64,000 bases of DNA from Pseudomonas caricapapayae. GTDB lineage: Bacteria; Pseudomonadota; Gammaproteobacteria; Pseudomonadales; Pseudomonadaceae. The first letter of the stretch is position 1. Each line of letters begins with the position of its first letter. Below, piece by piece: positions 25,415 to 33,958 of the stretch. The position numbers and the translations under genes were made by a program. The DNA is taken from the NCBI RefSeq assembly GCF_001400735.1, contig NZ_LJPW01000008.1, positions 89,817 through 153,816 of the forward strand, written 5' to 3'. Below the pieces are notes generated by a model. It ran no database searches. It was not told where the DNA came from and saw nothing but the letters and a program-made list of their open reading frames with translations.

Positions 25415-26668
25415 ATGAAGAAGATTTTAGTCATCGAAGCTAAGCCGACAGGTGAGTGTGAGAAAACAGGCTATTCAGAGTTTAAACATCGGTACGAACT
25501 GTTTTTTTTGATTTCATCAGATAAGTACAAGTCGGTGTATGGACCGAACGTACGCGTCGTCAAAAAGAACACCGCGACTGATTTCGTCGAGGAGGCCATG
25601 TCATGGCATGCACAGGAGCATTTCGATGCCGTCGTCACCCTGTCGGAATGGTCTGTACTTGTGACGTCCATGATCAGCAAGCGATTGAAGTTGCCTGGCA
25701 TCGATCTGGAAGCGGCAATCATTTCCAGAAATAAATATCTGATGAGACAAGCCCACCAACGTGGTGGGGTTCCTCATCCTCAATTTCATCTTGCGGTCGA
25801 TCTGGACGACGCGTTAAAGACGGCTCGTGAATTCACGTATCCCGTCATCATAAAGCCAACGCTGGGAGCATCAAGCGAGCATATATACCGCATTGATTCG
25901 GATGCGGAAATGAGAAAACTGTTTCCAACGGCTCACTCGGAGTTACAGAAAAAATCCATTTCGGATCTAGAGCCAGAAGTTGAATATAGAGGTCCCTCAG
26001 GCATATTGGTCGAGTCATTCCTTGATGGATCAGAGCACAGTCTGGAGGCTATCGTCTGGGATGGGCAGGTCTACATCGGCGCAATCGGTGACCGGCTGTC
26101 GCCAGAGGGGGCCACATTCGATAACGATATTTATACGATGCCCACCCGGTTGACGGCACAGCAAATCGATGAGATACGCTCATTGGTTACACTAGCAGCG
26201 TCGGCCCAAGGCGTAAACAGAGGCGTCCTTCATCCTGAGATTCGGTATCACGGTGGTCGGCCTTATTTGATTGAAATGGCGGTTAGAGCGGGAGGTGGAC
26301 CCATTTCGCACATGACACGTCACGCCTACTCTTATTGCGCAGTCGAATCATCGCTACAGATTGCACTGGGGAATCAGCCCGCATTTACCGAGTTAACAAC
26401 GTCGGGTCAGGTTGTTGTCGCAATTGCCATTATTTCAGAGGGCGGGGTAGTGAAAAGTATTTCTGCTCCGGAAGAAGTAGACAGTAATAAGAGTATTATT
26501 TACTTTAAATTGTTTCAGTACCCGGGCTCGATAATTAATCGACCACCGCATGGCAACGACTTGCTGGGCCAGATCACAGCTTCATCCGCGACGTTGGAAG
26601 AGGCGTATGCACTGGCTGAACAGACGGCTAATAAGGTAAGCGTTTCGTTCGAAGGTCAATCCATTTAA
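25415..26668 (+). CDS. ATP-grasp carboxylate-amine ligase
   Basis: A 417-residue ATP-grasp ligase of the type that activates a carboxylate as acyl phosphate and joins it to an amine (L-amino-acid ligases, carnosine-synthase relatives). Features are a Rossmann-like N-terminal domain, YPVIIKPTLGASS (ATP-binding Lys and Gly-rich loop), ILVESFLDGSEHSLE, and the metal/ATP site GVLHPEIRYHGGRPYLIEMAVRAGGG. It would form an amide bond in the pathway, either in a free dipeptide or at the C-terminus of the Nif11-like peptide. A strong CAGGAGGG site precedes the ATG at 25415. It lies 27 bases after the dioxygenase gene. Confidence 0.88.
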   Translation: MKKILVIEAKPTGECEKTGYSEFKHRYELFFLISSDKYKSVYGPNVRVVKKNTATDFVEEAMSWHAQEHFDAVVTLSEWSVLVTSMISKRLKLPGIDLEAAIISRNKYLMRQAHQRGGVPHPQFHLAVDLDDALKTAREFTYPVIIKPTLGASSEHIYRIDSDAEMRKLFPTAHSELQKKSISDLEPEVEYRGPSGILVESFLDGSEHSLEAIVWDGQVYIGAIGDRLSPEGATFDNDIYTMPTRLTAQQIDEIRSLVTLAASAQGVNRGVLHPEIRYHGGRPYLIEMAVRAGGGPISHMTRHAYSYCAVESSLQIALGNQPAFTELTTSGQVVVAIAIISEGGVVKSISAPEEVDSNKSIIYFKLFQYPGSIINRPPHGNDLLGQITASSATLEEAYALAEQTANKVSVSFEGQSI

Positions 26669-26674
26669 AACTCA

Positions 26675-26711
26675 ATAGACTTCAGTGCGTGAGTATGCAG
26701 TTGAAGTCTAT
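26675..26711 (+). promoter_or_regulatory. 10-base inverted repeat between the ATP-grasp and gcvPA-like genes
   Basis: ATAGACTTCA and TGAAGTCTAT form a perfect 10-base stem with a 17-base loop in the longest gap of the operon (63 bases). There is no T tract. It could be an mRNA stability or processing hairpin, or an operator for the downstream part of the operon. Confidence 0.5.
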
Positions 26712-26731
26712 GCCTATTGGAACGTCAAGAC

Positions 26732-28120
26732 GTGATTAATACACAGGGACGCTACATTGTTCATTCAAATGCCGAACGCCAGAAAATGCTTGAGTCTATG
26801 GGCATGGCGGCCATGGACGACCTCTATAAACATGTTCCTCAACACGTGCGTTTGAGCGGTCTTTTGCAACTGCCCACTGCGTTGTCTGATCCAGAGCTGG
26901 AAGCCCATATTAGAGCGTTGGCAGGGAATAACCAGACGCTCTATACCTATCAGAGCTTTCTCGGCGCGGGTGTTTATGAGCACCATGTGCCCGCTGTCGT
27001 TGACGCGATTGCTGAACGGGGTGAGTTCCTGACTGCTTACACCCCTTATCAACCCGAGATGAGCCAAGGGCTGTTGCAGGTACTGGCCGAATACCAAGAG
27101 TATATCAGTGCGTTGGTTGCATTACCCGTGGTCAATTGCTCTTGCTATGACGGATCCACCGCGCTGGCAGATGCGATCTGGATGTCCTGCCAGAACAAGA
27201 GCACTGGGGACAGAGTTATAGTGTTGTCCGATACAATCTGGGCCCAGACGCAAAAAATAGTGGAGACATATTTTACAGGGCGCCCTGTCAAACTCGTCAC
27301 GATTCCAGCTGATGACGATAATGGCTTGATTGATCTCTCCCACCTTGAAAAACTTTTTATCGAAACCGCGCCTGAGTCATTCGCCTTTCAATCGCCCAAC
27401 TGCTACGGGCTGCTTGAAGATACCCAGTCGATTGTAGAGCTGTGCAAAAAGTATAACGTCACCTCGATCCTCCATTACCACCCTTTTCTCAGCGGGCTGT
27501 TTGTTCCACCCGGTCAGTTGGGTGTAGATATCGTTTGTGGCGAAGGACAGATGCTTGGCATACCCCTATCGGGAGGGGGCGCAAGCTTGGGGTACCTGGC
27601 GTGCACGGAACCATTCAAGAGGTTCTTGCCTGGCCGCCTGGTTGGCGTTGTCGAGGATATTTTCGGCAACCCGGCGTACGCGTTGGTCAATGAGGAGCGT
27701 GAACAACATGTCGCACGCGAGCGAGCGACCAGTAACATATGTTCGAACCAAGCGTTGTGTGCACTTAGAGCGACCGTTTACATCGCTTCATTAGGCAACA
27801 CCGGACTTCAGAACCTCGCCCGACTGAACGCAGATCGCGGTCATTTCTTTTGTCGGCTTTTAGAGAGTATTGACGGCGTAGAGCGCGTGTACAAGGCGGC
27901 GTTCTTTAACGAGTTTGTTATTAAACTCCCGTGCGCCTCTGATGCTTTGTTGTCAGCATTGCTGGAGCAGAAAATTTATGGGGGGGTCGCGCTGACCCGT
28001 AACGGTGTCGATAATAATCTTCTGATCGCTGTGACGGAGGTCAAATCCAGAGCAGATCTCGTTAAAGCGGCGACGGCATTCCGTGTTGCTATTGAATTGT
28101 TGGTCAAGGGTGAGCCATGA
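26732..28120 (+). CDS. GcvPA-like glycine decarboxylase subunit 1
   Basis: A 462-residue homologue of the N-terminal half of the glycine-cleavage P-protein. GcvPA-type hallmarks are visible: SFLGAGVYEHHVPAVVDAI, TAYTPYQPEMSQGLLQ, CYDGSTALADA, and the SGGGASLGYLA loop. In two-subunit P-proteins this chain pairs with GcvPB, which carries the PLP lysine. Pseudomonads normally have one fused GcvP, so a split pair in a biosynthetic operon points to a specialised decarboxylase. The start is uncertain. I prefer the GTG at 26732 (GGAA site upstream) over a TTG at 26717. Its stop overlaps the next start by four bases. Confidence 0.87.
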   Translation: MINTQGRYIVHSNAERQKMLESMGMAAMDDLYKHVPQHVRLSGLLQLPTALSDPELEAHIRALAGNNQTLYTYQSFLGAGVYEHHVPAVVDAIAERGEFLTAYTPYQPEMSQGLLQVLAEYQEYISALVALPVVNCSCYDGSTALADAIWMSCQNKSTGDRVIVLSDTIWAQTQKIVETYFTGRPVKLVTIPADDDNGLIDLSHLEKLFIETAPESFAFQSPNCYGLLEDTQSIVELCKKYNVTSILHYHPFLSGLFVPPGQLGVDIVCGEGQMLGIPLSGGGASLGYLACTEPFKRFLPGRLVGVVEDIFGNPAYALVNEEREQHVARERATSNICSNQALCALRATVYIASLGNTGLQNLARLNADRGHFFCRLLESIDGVERVYKAAFFNEFVIKLPCASDALLSALLEQKIYGGVALTRNGVDNNLLIAVTEVKSRADLVKAATAFRVAIELLVKGEP

Positions 28121-29547
28121 AGAAGACACTGTTGCATAAAAGCAGGTATGGGGTCGGCGGGGCTTGGCTTCGTTTTGATGGAGACAATTTTGAGCCCTTA
28201 GACTTTCTCGATCACCCTTTGAGAACGGGGCTTTTAAACATTCCCGATGTTTCAGAAAGTGAGCTTGTAAGGCATTTCACGGACCTTAGCAACGACAGCC
28301 ATGGTGCAGATAATGGGTTCTATCCGTTAGGCTCCTGCACGATGAAATATAACCCTAAGGCGCATGAGCGTTATAGTAAGTTTGACGGGTTTAGCGCCAT
28401 ACACCCATGCCAGCCAACGGAGCACATCCAGGGCCTGCTCGAATTGCTCTATACGCTACAGAGCTACATTGCTGAACTGACAGGCATGGACTATGTCAGC
28501 CTTCAACCTGCTGCAGGTGCCCACGGTGAATTTGCGGGACTGCTGATCATCAGAAAGTTTTTCGAAAAAAAGAAGCAAAAAAGAAATATTATTTTGATCG
28601 CTGACTCAGCGCACGGAACAAACCCTTCCACCGCCAGTATGGTGGGCTATGAGTGTCAGATAATACCTACGACGGCGGAGGGGTTGTTAGATATTCCGCT
28701 GCTGAAGGCGAGTATGAGCAACGAAGTGGCCGGGTTGATGCTGACCAATCCTTCGACCTTGGGGTTGTTCGAGGAAAATATCGAAGAGGTAGCGGCTATT
28801 GTCCATGAGAAAGGAGGCTTGCTTTACTACGACGGGGCTAATCTCAATGCCTTGATGGGGCTTGTCAGGCCTGGGGACATGGGGTTTGATGTCGTTCATA
28901 TAAATACGCATAAAACGCTTGCTACACCGCATGGCGGTGGCGGCCCAGGTGCGGGGCCTATCGGGGTCAAGCATTTTCTTGAAAGTTATCTTCCTGTTCC
29001 GATTGTTCGTCGGTCCGTTGATGGACTTCACTACGTGCTTAACACACATGGTGAAAACACTATCGGACAGATAAAGCAGTACCTGGGGCATGTCAGTGTC
29101 TTGATAAAAGCGTACGCCTACATTCGCTCCATGGGGCCGGACGGATTGCGACAGGCTTCGCAAGATGCCGTGTTGAACGCTAACTATATTCAGTACCATT
29201 TGTCCGATTTCCTGCCGCCGGTGTTCAATAAAATATGCATGCATGAATGCTTGCTGTCAGGCGATTTATTACCCGTCTCATCTTATAGTTTTGCCAAACG
29301 TCTGATTGACCATAAAATTCATCCTCCCACGCTGGTCGGTGCGGGGTGTGTGTATTTTCCCAATGCCATGAAGAACGCCATGCTGATCGAGCCGACCGAA
29401 ACCGAAAGTAAGTCGGCCCTTGATGAGATGATTGACGTTTTCAAGCGCGTCTATTTGGAGTCGTTGAGTGATGCTGACTATGTCAATCATGCACCCCATT
29501 TGGGCACGATCAAAAAGATACCTGAGTCAACCCAGCTGACTGTTTGA
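28117..29547 (+). CDS. GcvPB-like glycine decarboxylase subunit 2 (PLP subunit)
   Basis: A 476-residue homologue of the C-terminal half of the P-protein. Visible are FYPLGSCTMKYNP, SLQPAAGAHGEFAG, DSAHGTNPSTASM, DGANLNALMG, and the PLP site THKTLATPHGGGGPG with Lys266 as the Schiff-base lysine. In the glycine cleavage system it decarboxylates glycine and passes the aminomethyl group to lipoyl-GcvH. No gcvH, gcvT or lpd is nearby, so the acceptor is either the housekeeping GcvH or something new. ATGA overlap with the GcvPA-like gene shows coupled translation and 1:1 synthesis. Confidence 0.9.
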   Translation: MKKTLLHKSRYGVGGAWLRFDGDNFEPLDFLDHPLRTGLLNIPDVSESELVRHFTDLSNDSHGADNGFYPLGSCTMKYNPKAHERYSKFDGFSAIHPCQPTEHIQGLLELLYTLQSYIAELTGMDYVSLQPAAGAHGEFAGLLIIRKFFEKKKQKRNIILIADSAHGTNPSTASMVGYECQIIPTTAEGLLDIPLLKASMSNEVAGLMLTNPSTLGLFEENIEEVAAIVHEKGGLLYYDGANLNALMGLVRPGDMGFDVVHINTHKTLATPHGGGGPGAGPIGVKHFLESYLPVPIVRRSVDGLHYVLNTHGENTIGQIKQYLGHVSVLIKAYAYIRSMGPDGLRQASQDAVLNANYIQYHLSDFLPPVFNKICMHECLLSGDLLPVSSYSFAKRLIDHKIHPPTLVGAGCVYFPNAMKNAMLIEPTETESKSALDEMIDVFKRVYLESLSDADYVNHAPHLGTIKKIPESTQLTV

Positions 29548-29604
29548 TTTGCCAAGCGTGCGGTTTGCCAGCTTTTAAAGAATAATCCTATTGGGTGAAA
29601 ATTG

Positions 29605-30894
29605 ATGTTTGTTAATTTTAGTTTTGACAACACGGTACGTTATGTACTGGTGAGTTTTACAGACCTGTGCGGCGTCATACGGTCTAAACTCGTGCCGGTA
29701 ACAGCGCTTGATCATTTGAAGAAAAATGGGGCAGCGTTTGCCGGGTTTGCGGCTCACTTCAATCTTTCACCTTCTGACCCCGATATCATTCTGGTTCCTG
29801 ATTTTTCTACGGCAATTGTTCTCCCTTGGAAAACCGACGTTGCGTGGGTCACGGGTGACTTGTACATGGGCGACGCTTTGCTCGTTCAATCACCGCGCAA
29901 TGTTCTGAAGCATTGCATCGCTCAAGCCAAGAAAGACGGGCTGCTTCTCAAAACCGGTGTAGAGGCCGAATTCTTTTTACTGAGTGAGGACGGGGCTTGC
30001 GCTTCAGACAAAAAAGATCAGTACCTGAAGCCTTGCTATGACCAACAAAGCTTGATGCGTCGATTTGATGTTATCAGTGAGGTCTGTGATGCCATGCACC
30101 AGTTGGGCTGGAAACCCTATCAGGCAGATCATGAAGATGCGACAGGCCAGTTTGAAATAAACTGGGAGTATACCGATTGTCTGGAAACCGCCGACAGGCA
30201 TGCGTTCTTTAAATTTTTGGTCAAGAGCATGGCTGAAAAACACGGTTTCAAAGCCAGTTTCATGCCCAAGCCCTTTTCAGACTTAACGGGAAACGGTTGC
30301 CATGTCCACTGCTCCCTGTGGAACGAGTCGGGGGAAAACCTGTTTGTGGATGCTGATACGGTCGGTAGTCTTTCACCCATTGGGCAGTATTTTATCGGTG
30401 GGCTGTTACATCATGCCCCTGCACTGACGGCACTGACAAACCCCACGATAAACAGTTACAAGCGTCTCAGTGCGCGAAACACCAGTTCGGGCGCAACGTG
30501 GGCTCCCGTGGCTATTTCATATGCCGGCAATAACCGTAGTCACCTTATCCGTATTCCGGAAGATGACAGATGTGAGCTTCGTCTACCCGATGGTTCTGCT
30601 AACCCGTACCTGTTGCAAGCGTCCGTCCTTGCGGCCGGCCTGCTAGGTGTCCGAGGAAAGTTGAGCCCGGGGCCCAGGCACAACTCCAATGCTTATGAAA
30701 GTGACGTCACCGTGAGTCAACCATTGCCGCTTGACTTGAGCTCATCCATAAAAAACTTGGTGAAGGACTATGAACTCACTGAACTTCTCAATCAGGGGTT
30801 CGTGTCAAGCTACGCCAGCTATAAAGAACGGGAAATACTGGGTTACATGCGGAGTGTCAGCGCTTGGGAATTTAATAACACGATAGATTGCTAG
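29605..30894 (+). CDS. type III/GlnT-like glutamine synthetase family ligase
   Basis: A 429-residue member of the glutamine synthetase superfamily, closest in pattern to GlnT/type III-like glutamate-amine ligases rather than to the housekeeping GlnA (about 470). N-terminal VRYVLVSFTDLCGVIRSKLVP, LPWKTDVAWVTGDLY, metal ligands in GVEAEFF, NGCHVHCSLW with the catalytic-site His, then NNRSHLIRIP and ELRLPDGSANPYL with the active-site Arg residues. It would make an amide or gamma-glutamyl bond to an amine. The ATG at 29605 (GGTGA site) is better than the TTG one codon upstream. It lies 57 bases after the GcvPB-like gene. Confidence 0.87.
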   Translation: MFVNFSFDNTVRYVLVSFTDLCGVIRSKLVPVTALDHLKKNGAAFAGFAAHFNLSPSDPDIILVPDFSTAIVLPWKTDVAWVTGDLYMGDALLVQSPRNVLKHCIAQAKKDGLLLKTGVEAEFFLLSEDGACASDKKDQYLKPCYDQQSLMRRFDVISEVCDAMHQLGWKPYQADHEDATGQFEINWEYTDCLETADRHAFFKFLVKSMAEKHGFKASFMPKPFSDLTGNGCHVHCSLWNESGENLFVDADTVGSLSPIGQYFIGGLLHHAPALTALTNPTINSYKRLSARNTSSGATWAPVAISYAGNNRSHLIRIPEDDRCELRLPDGSANPYLLQASVLAAGLLGVRGKLSPGPRHNSNAYESDVTVSQPLPLDLSSSIKNLVKDYELTELLNQGFVSSYASYKEREILGYMRSVSAWEFNNTIDC

Positions 30895-30924
30895 GCTTTA
30901 TGTGCGGCTAATGGTGCTGAAACT

Positions 30925-32184
30925 ATGAATAGATATTATTATGGCGCAATTGCATATGCCGAAAGCCTCAAGAAAACACTGGCGGTTTTGCCGCCATTGG
31001 TGTGGGCGCTTACGGTAACGATCTTCATCAATCGTATTGGAGGCATGGCCAAGTTTTTTATGCCGATGTACCTGAGAAACGAACTGAACATTGGTATCGA
31101 AATCATTGGCTGGCTTTTAGCGGGTTACGGTTTAGGCCGACTCGTAGGGTCGTACGTAGCGGGGGTACTCAGCGATCATGTCAACCCTAGAACGCTGTTG
31201 CTCGTTCTGCTGTTCGCCAGTGCGCTTTGCCTGCTGTTGTTGGGCGTGGCGGATTCAGTAGCCTCTTTGGCTTTTTTGCTGCTGGTGGGTGGGGCCTCCG
31301 ATGGTGGTGTTCGCCCACTGGTGGATCGCATGATCATGGACAACTGTTCCGAGCAGGAGCGAGAGCTCGCTCAGTCGCTTAATCGAGTCGCTATAAACCT
31401 GGCTTTTTCCGCCGCAGGGCTGATTGCCGGTCTTTTAGCGTCTTTCGATTACCGGGCTGTTTTCTTTTTTGATGGCGTGGCCAATTTAATTGCAATGGTC
31501 TGGCTTTACAGGGCGTTCAGGACCACTCACCCAACGGTCGTGACTCCGCGAAGCGCTGCCGATGAGGCGAGTGAGGAAACGTCCCGTGATGTAAGTTCGC
31601 CGTACACCGACGTTCCTTTTTTGATTTTTATGGTGGTCACCTTATTGGTCGCCATTATGTATGACACCACCAATAGCGTCTTGGGGAACTACCTTCTCGA
31701 ATATCACAGCTTCGGCCCCGTCATGTTCGGATGGCAGTGCGCATTAAATGGCATATTGGTTGTTGTCTTTCAAATACCGCTCACCGCCTGGGCCCAACGT
31801 TTACAATACAGCTGGCGAATCGGAATAGGGATTGGTTTGACTGCCGTAGGGTTGCTTGCATTACCGTTCTGCACAAACGTATGGATGGTCAGCCTGTCAA
31901 CGGTCACTTGGACAGTCGGCGAAATGCTCTTTCTGCCGGCAATGGCCATTCTGGTAATGAAGCGTGCCGAGGGGGGGCGACGCGGTCATTATCTCGGGTT
32001 AAGCAATGCAATGTGGAGTTCGAGCGTGCTATTTGCACCCATCGTGGGCGGGCAGATATACGCTTATTTTGGTGGTAATTTTGTATGGTTTATTTGTGCC
32101 TCCCTTGGGCTGGTTGCCATTCTTCTATTGAATGCATCCGTTAAGCGTTTCGACGCCGATCAGCTGGTTCTGGTTGCCACCTGA
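30925..32184 (+). CDS. MFS transporter (probable exporter of the pathway product)
   Basis: A 419-residue major-facilitator protein with about 12 membrane segments. Motif A-like GVLSDHVNPRT lies between helices 2 and 3, and GGASDGGVRPLVDRM follows later. It closely resembles drug/metabolite exporters, with no periplasmic binding-protein partner. As the last gene of the operon it most likely exports the product and may give self-resistance. The ATG at 30925 is 30 bases after the GlnT-like stop. The hairpin at 32210-32237 lies just beyond its stop. Confidence 0.86.
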   Translation: MNRYYYGAIAYAESLKKTLAVLPPLVWALTVTIFINRIGGMAKFFMPMYLRNELNIGIEIIGWLLAGYGLGRLVGSYVAGVLSDHVNPRTLLLVLLFASALCLLLLGVADSVASLAFLLLVGGASDGGVRPLVDRMIMDNCSEQERELAQSLNRVAINLAFSAAGLIAGLLASFDYRAVFFFDGVANLIAMVWLYRAFRTTHPTVVTPRSAADEASEETSRDVSSPYTDVPFLIFMVVTLLVAIMYDTTNSVLGNYLLEYHSFGPVMFGWQCALNGILVVVFQIPLTAWAQRLQYSWRIGIGIGLTAVGLLALPFCTNVWMVSLSTVTWTVGEMLFLPAMAILVMKRAEGGRRGHYLGLSNAMWSSSVLFAPIVGGQIYAYFGGNFVWFICASLGLVAILLLNASVKRFDADQLVLVAT

Positions 32185-32209
32185 AGGGCGTCCAATGGCG
32201 CTATTCCTG

Positions 32210-32237
32210 GGCGGGTGCATAAAGTTTTTCACCCGCC
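32210..32237 (+). terminator. hairpin at the end of the biosynthetic operon
   Basis: GGCGGGTG and CACCCGCC form an eight-base stem around a 12-base loop that itself contains TTTTT. No T tract follows the stem on the plus strand, so termination is likely but not certain. Confidence 0.5.
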
Positions 32238-32650
32238 ATGAGGATCCTGTAGAAGGCATTTCCCGTTTCAATGTGGCGTGTCAAAAGGAATGTCACGAAT
32301 CAGTCTCCTGATGCAGGCAGTCCCCTATGATCTTACTGCACACCAGCACTGCATCAACGATGCTGTTGAGACACCGGGAGCCAAATATAAGCCATCCTCA
32401 GTAGAAAACGTTGGTCTGGTTACGATGACGATCCAGGTGAACGATAAGTTCGGGGCAGCACGGCGTCTTTGGTAATCCGCTCATCCATGCCCCTGCAGTC
32501 CTGGATGCCGGTGAAGGGGAGCCGGTTTCAGTCAGGTCGCCGTTCCGACTAAGCGCCCACTTGGGCGTATCACGTACTACTGCGCCTGCTGAAACATGAT
32601 CGCGGCTTGGTCACCGCTCACGATAGGTATCACGAGACAGGGTGAGCAAC
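32238..32650. other. gap between convergent operon and luxR-type gene
   Basis: About 410 bases with only short broken frames. A 65-codon plus frame from 32278 (GTG) has no family character. One fragment near 32590-32642 reads like a C-terminus (GLVTAHDRYHETG), possibly a gene remnant. I see no RNA gene or intact mobile element. Confidence 0.4.
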
Positions 32651-33376
32651 TCAGAGATGGATAAGCTGCATTGATAGCGCTTGTACGATAGCTGCGCTTC
32701 TCGTGGCGACGCCGAATTTACGGCGAATATTTTTAAAGTGAAAATCTACGTTCGCTTCCGAACAACTGCAGATATTGGAAATCTCCCACGTTGTTTTTCC
32801 TCTAGCGCTCCATTGCAGTAGTTCCTTCTCTCGACGGGTGAGTGCCACTTGAGCGGGGTGGGCGGCGGGTACTATAAGTGTTAAAGAAGTTTGCAGTGCC
32901 AAGTCTCTGAGCGCTGAAAGTTCTCCCATTTTTTGCCGTATAACGGTATATGCAAAATCTGAATCGTAGGTCTTGATATTAATATTTAATGTGCCGTACT
33001 GTCCGCGAGGCCCATGCAACGCGAAGGTCACGCCGTGCTTGAGATTGTAACGCAGGGCCATCTGCCGCAGGCTGCATTGTTCCGGGGACTGGTAGAGTTC
33101 CTCTGTCCAAATGACGGGTAAAATGTTGTTCATGCAATGCTTTGCTACGGGGTCGATCCGGGCGTACCCGGCTTTGTCGTAAATATCCTGCCATTCCTCC
33201 GGGTAATTGCCCAGCACCAGTTCACTGCTCAAGTCGCTGGTCCTGTTTGCTTTTAACCGTAATTGGAAACGGCTAAATTCCAATGCCTGAAATTTTTCTA
33301 TTAGATAATTTAGCAAGTCTCCTTTGGATGCAGGAAGGGTTGCATGCCACGGTGGGATCACAGATTGCATCGACAT
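32651..33376 (-). CDS. LuxR-family regulator with an AHL-binding domain, no luxI partner (solo)
   Basis: A 241-residue quorum-sensing-type regulator. The autoinducer-binding domain (about 20-160) keeps the invariant ligand residues: Trp62, Tyr66, Asp75, Pro76, Trp90, and the Gly in KHGVTF. The C-terminal GerE helix-turn-helix is typical (LTRREKELLQWSARGKTTWEIS, then VDFHFKNIRRKFG). No luxI lies in the window, so it is a solo in this context. The ATG at 33376 has an AAGGGA site, and the GTG one codon earlier is worse. It is convergent with the eight-gene operon and probably activates it through the palindrome at 22142-22161. Confidence 0.9.
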   Translation of the reverse strand: MSMQSVIPPWHATLPASKGDLLNYLIEKFQALEFSRFQLRLKANRTSDLSSELVLGNYPEEWQDIYDKAGYARIDPVAKHCMNNILPVIWTEELYQSPEQCSLRQMALRYNLKHGVTFALHGPRGQYGTLNINIKTYDSDFAYTVIRQKMGELSALRDLALQTSLTLIVPAAHPAQVALTRREKELLQWSARGKTTWEISNICSCSEANVDFHFKNIRRKFGVATRSAAIVQALSMQLIHL

Positions 33377-33958
33377 CACTAATTCCCTTTAAGTTATCGG
33401 TATTTGAACTTTAGGGCAGTAAAATTATATATATTCTTTTTGCGAAGAATGGCGTCTGCATTTTTTGTTGTCAGCTTGGCGTTCAGGCGGATCACTGCCC
33501 GCTCGGAAAGAGTCACTGTTGAGCGTAGATCGAATAATATCGAGGGTGTGCTGATCCATTTCAATCGCTGTTCATGGATGACCTCGAGCGAATGCGGTGC
33601 CGGCTTTGTGGTTGCTTAGGATCGACGACGGCCTGGGGGGGAGGGCCATTTTTCAATGGGGGCGACAGTTTCGTTGTCTTCTTTGCTGCCTGCTGTGGTG
33701 CTTTGACGACTTGTTTCATCCGGCGTTTGCCTTTTATCTCTTGTGACACAAGCCGACGAAAAATTTTCGTAACGGCTCTTGCTTCCGTGCAGCGGTACGC
33801 TGAAACGTGTCGGGTGCGGTTTACTTTGGTGCGCGCGCTAGAGATGGCAAAGCCAAGCGAACCAAAATGCCGATATATCTGTACCTGCGCTTACATTATG
33901 ATAGACGTGGTTTTTTAGATATCAGTAATTTCTCTCGAAATCTGTTAGGGGTGCTTAC
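33377..33958. other. divergent gap between the luxR-type and lysR-type genes
   Basis: 582 bases, AT-rich near 33420-33440. Promoters for both regulators should lie here. I find no second lux-box-like palindrome. A 50-60 codon minus-strand frame ending at 33561 is Lys/Pro/Gln rich and could be a small basic protein, but nothing else supports it. Other frames look random. Confidence 0.4.

Noticed and set aside
27606..27634. A second hrp box (GGAACC in the GcvPA-like gene)
   Set aside because: GGAACC occurs, but no CCACNNA follows at 15-16 bases, and it is within coding DNA.
26732..29547. A primary glycine cleavage operon
   Set aside because: There is no gcvT, gcvH or lpd. The genes sit inside a biosynthetic operon on AT-richer DNA, and pseudomonads have a fused GcvP.
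29605..30894. Housekeeping glutamine synthetase GlnA
   Set aside because: It is too short at 429 residues, lacks the usual ntrBC neighbours, and its N-terminal pattern fits the GlnT-like group.
33561..33749. Small Lys/Pro-rich minus-strand frame in the regulator gap
   Set aside because: The only support is an open frame. No clear ribosome-binding site and no known family, so it is mentioned only in the gap entry.
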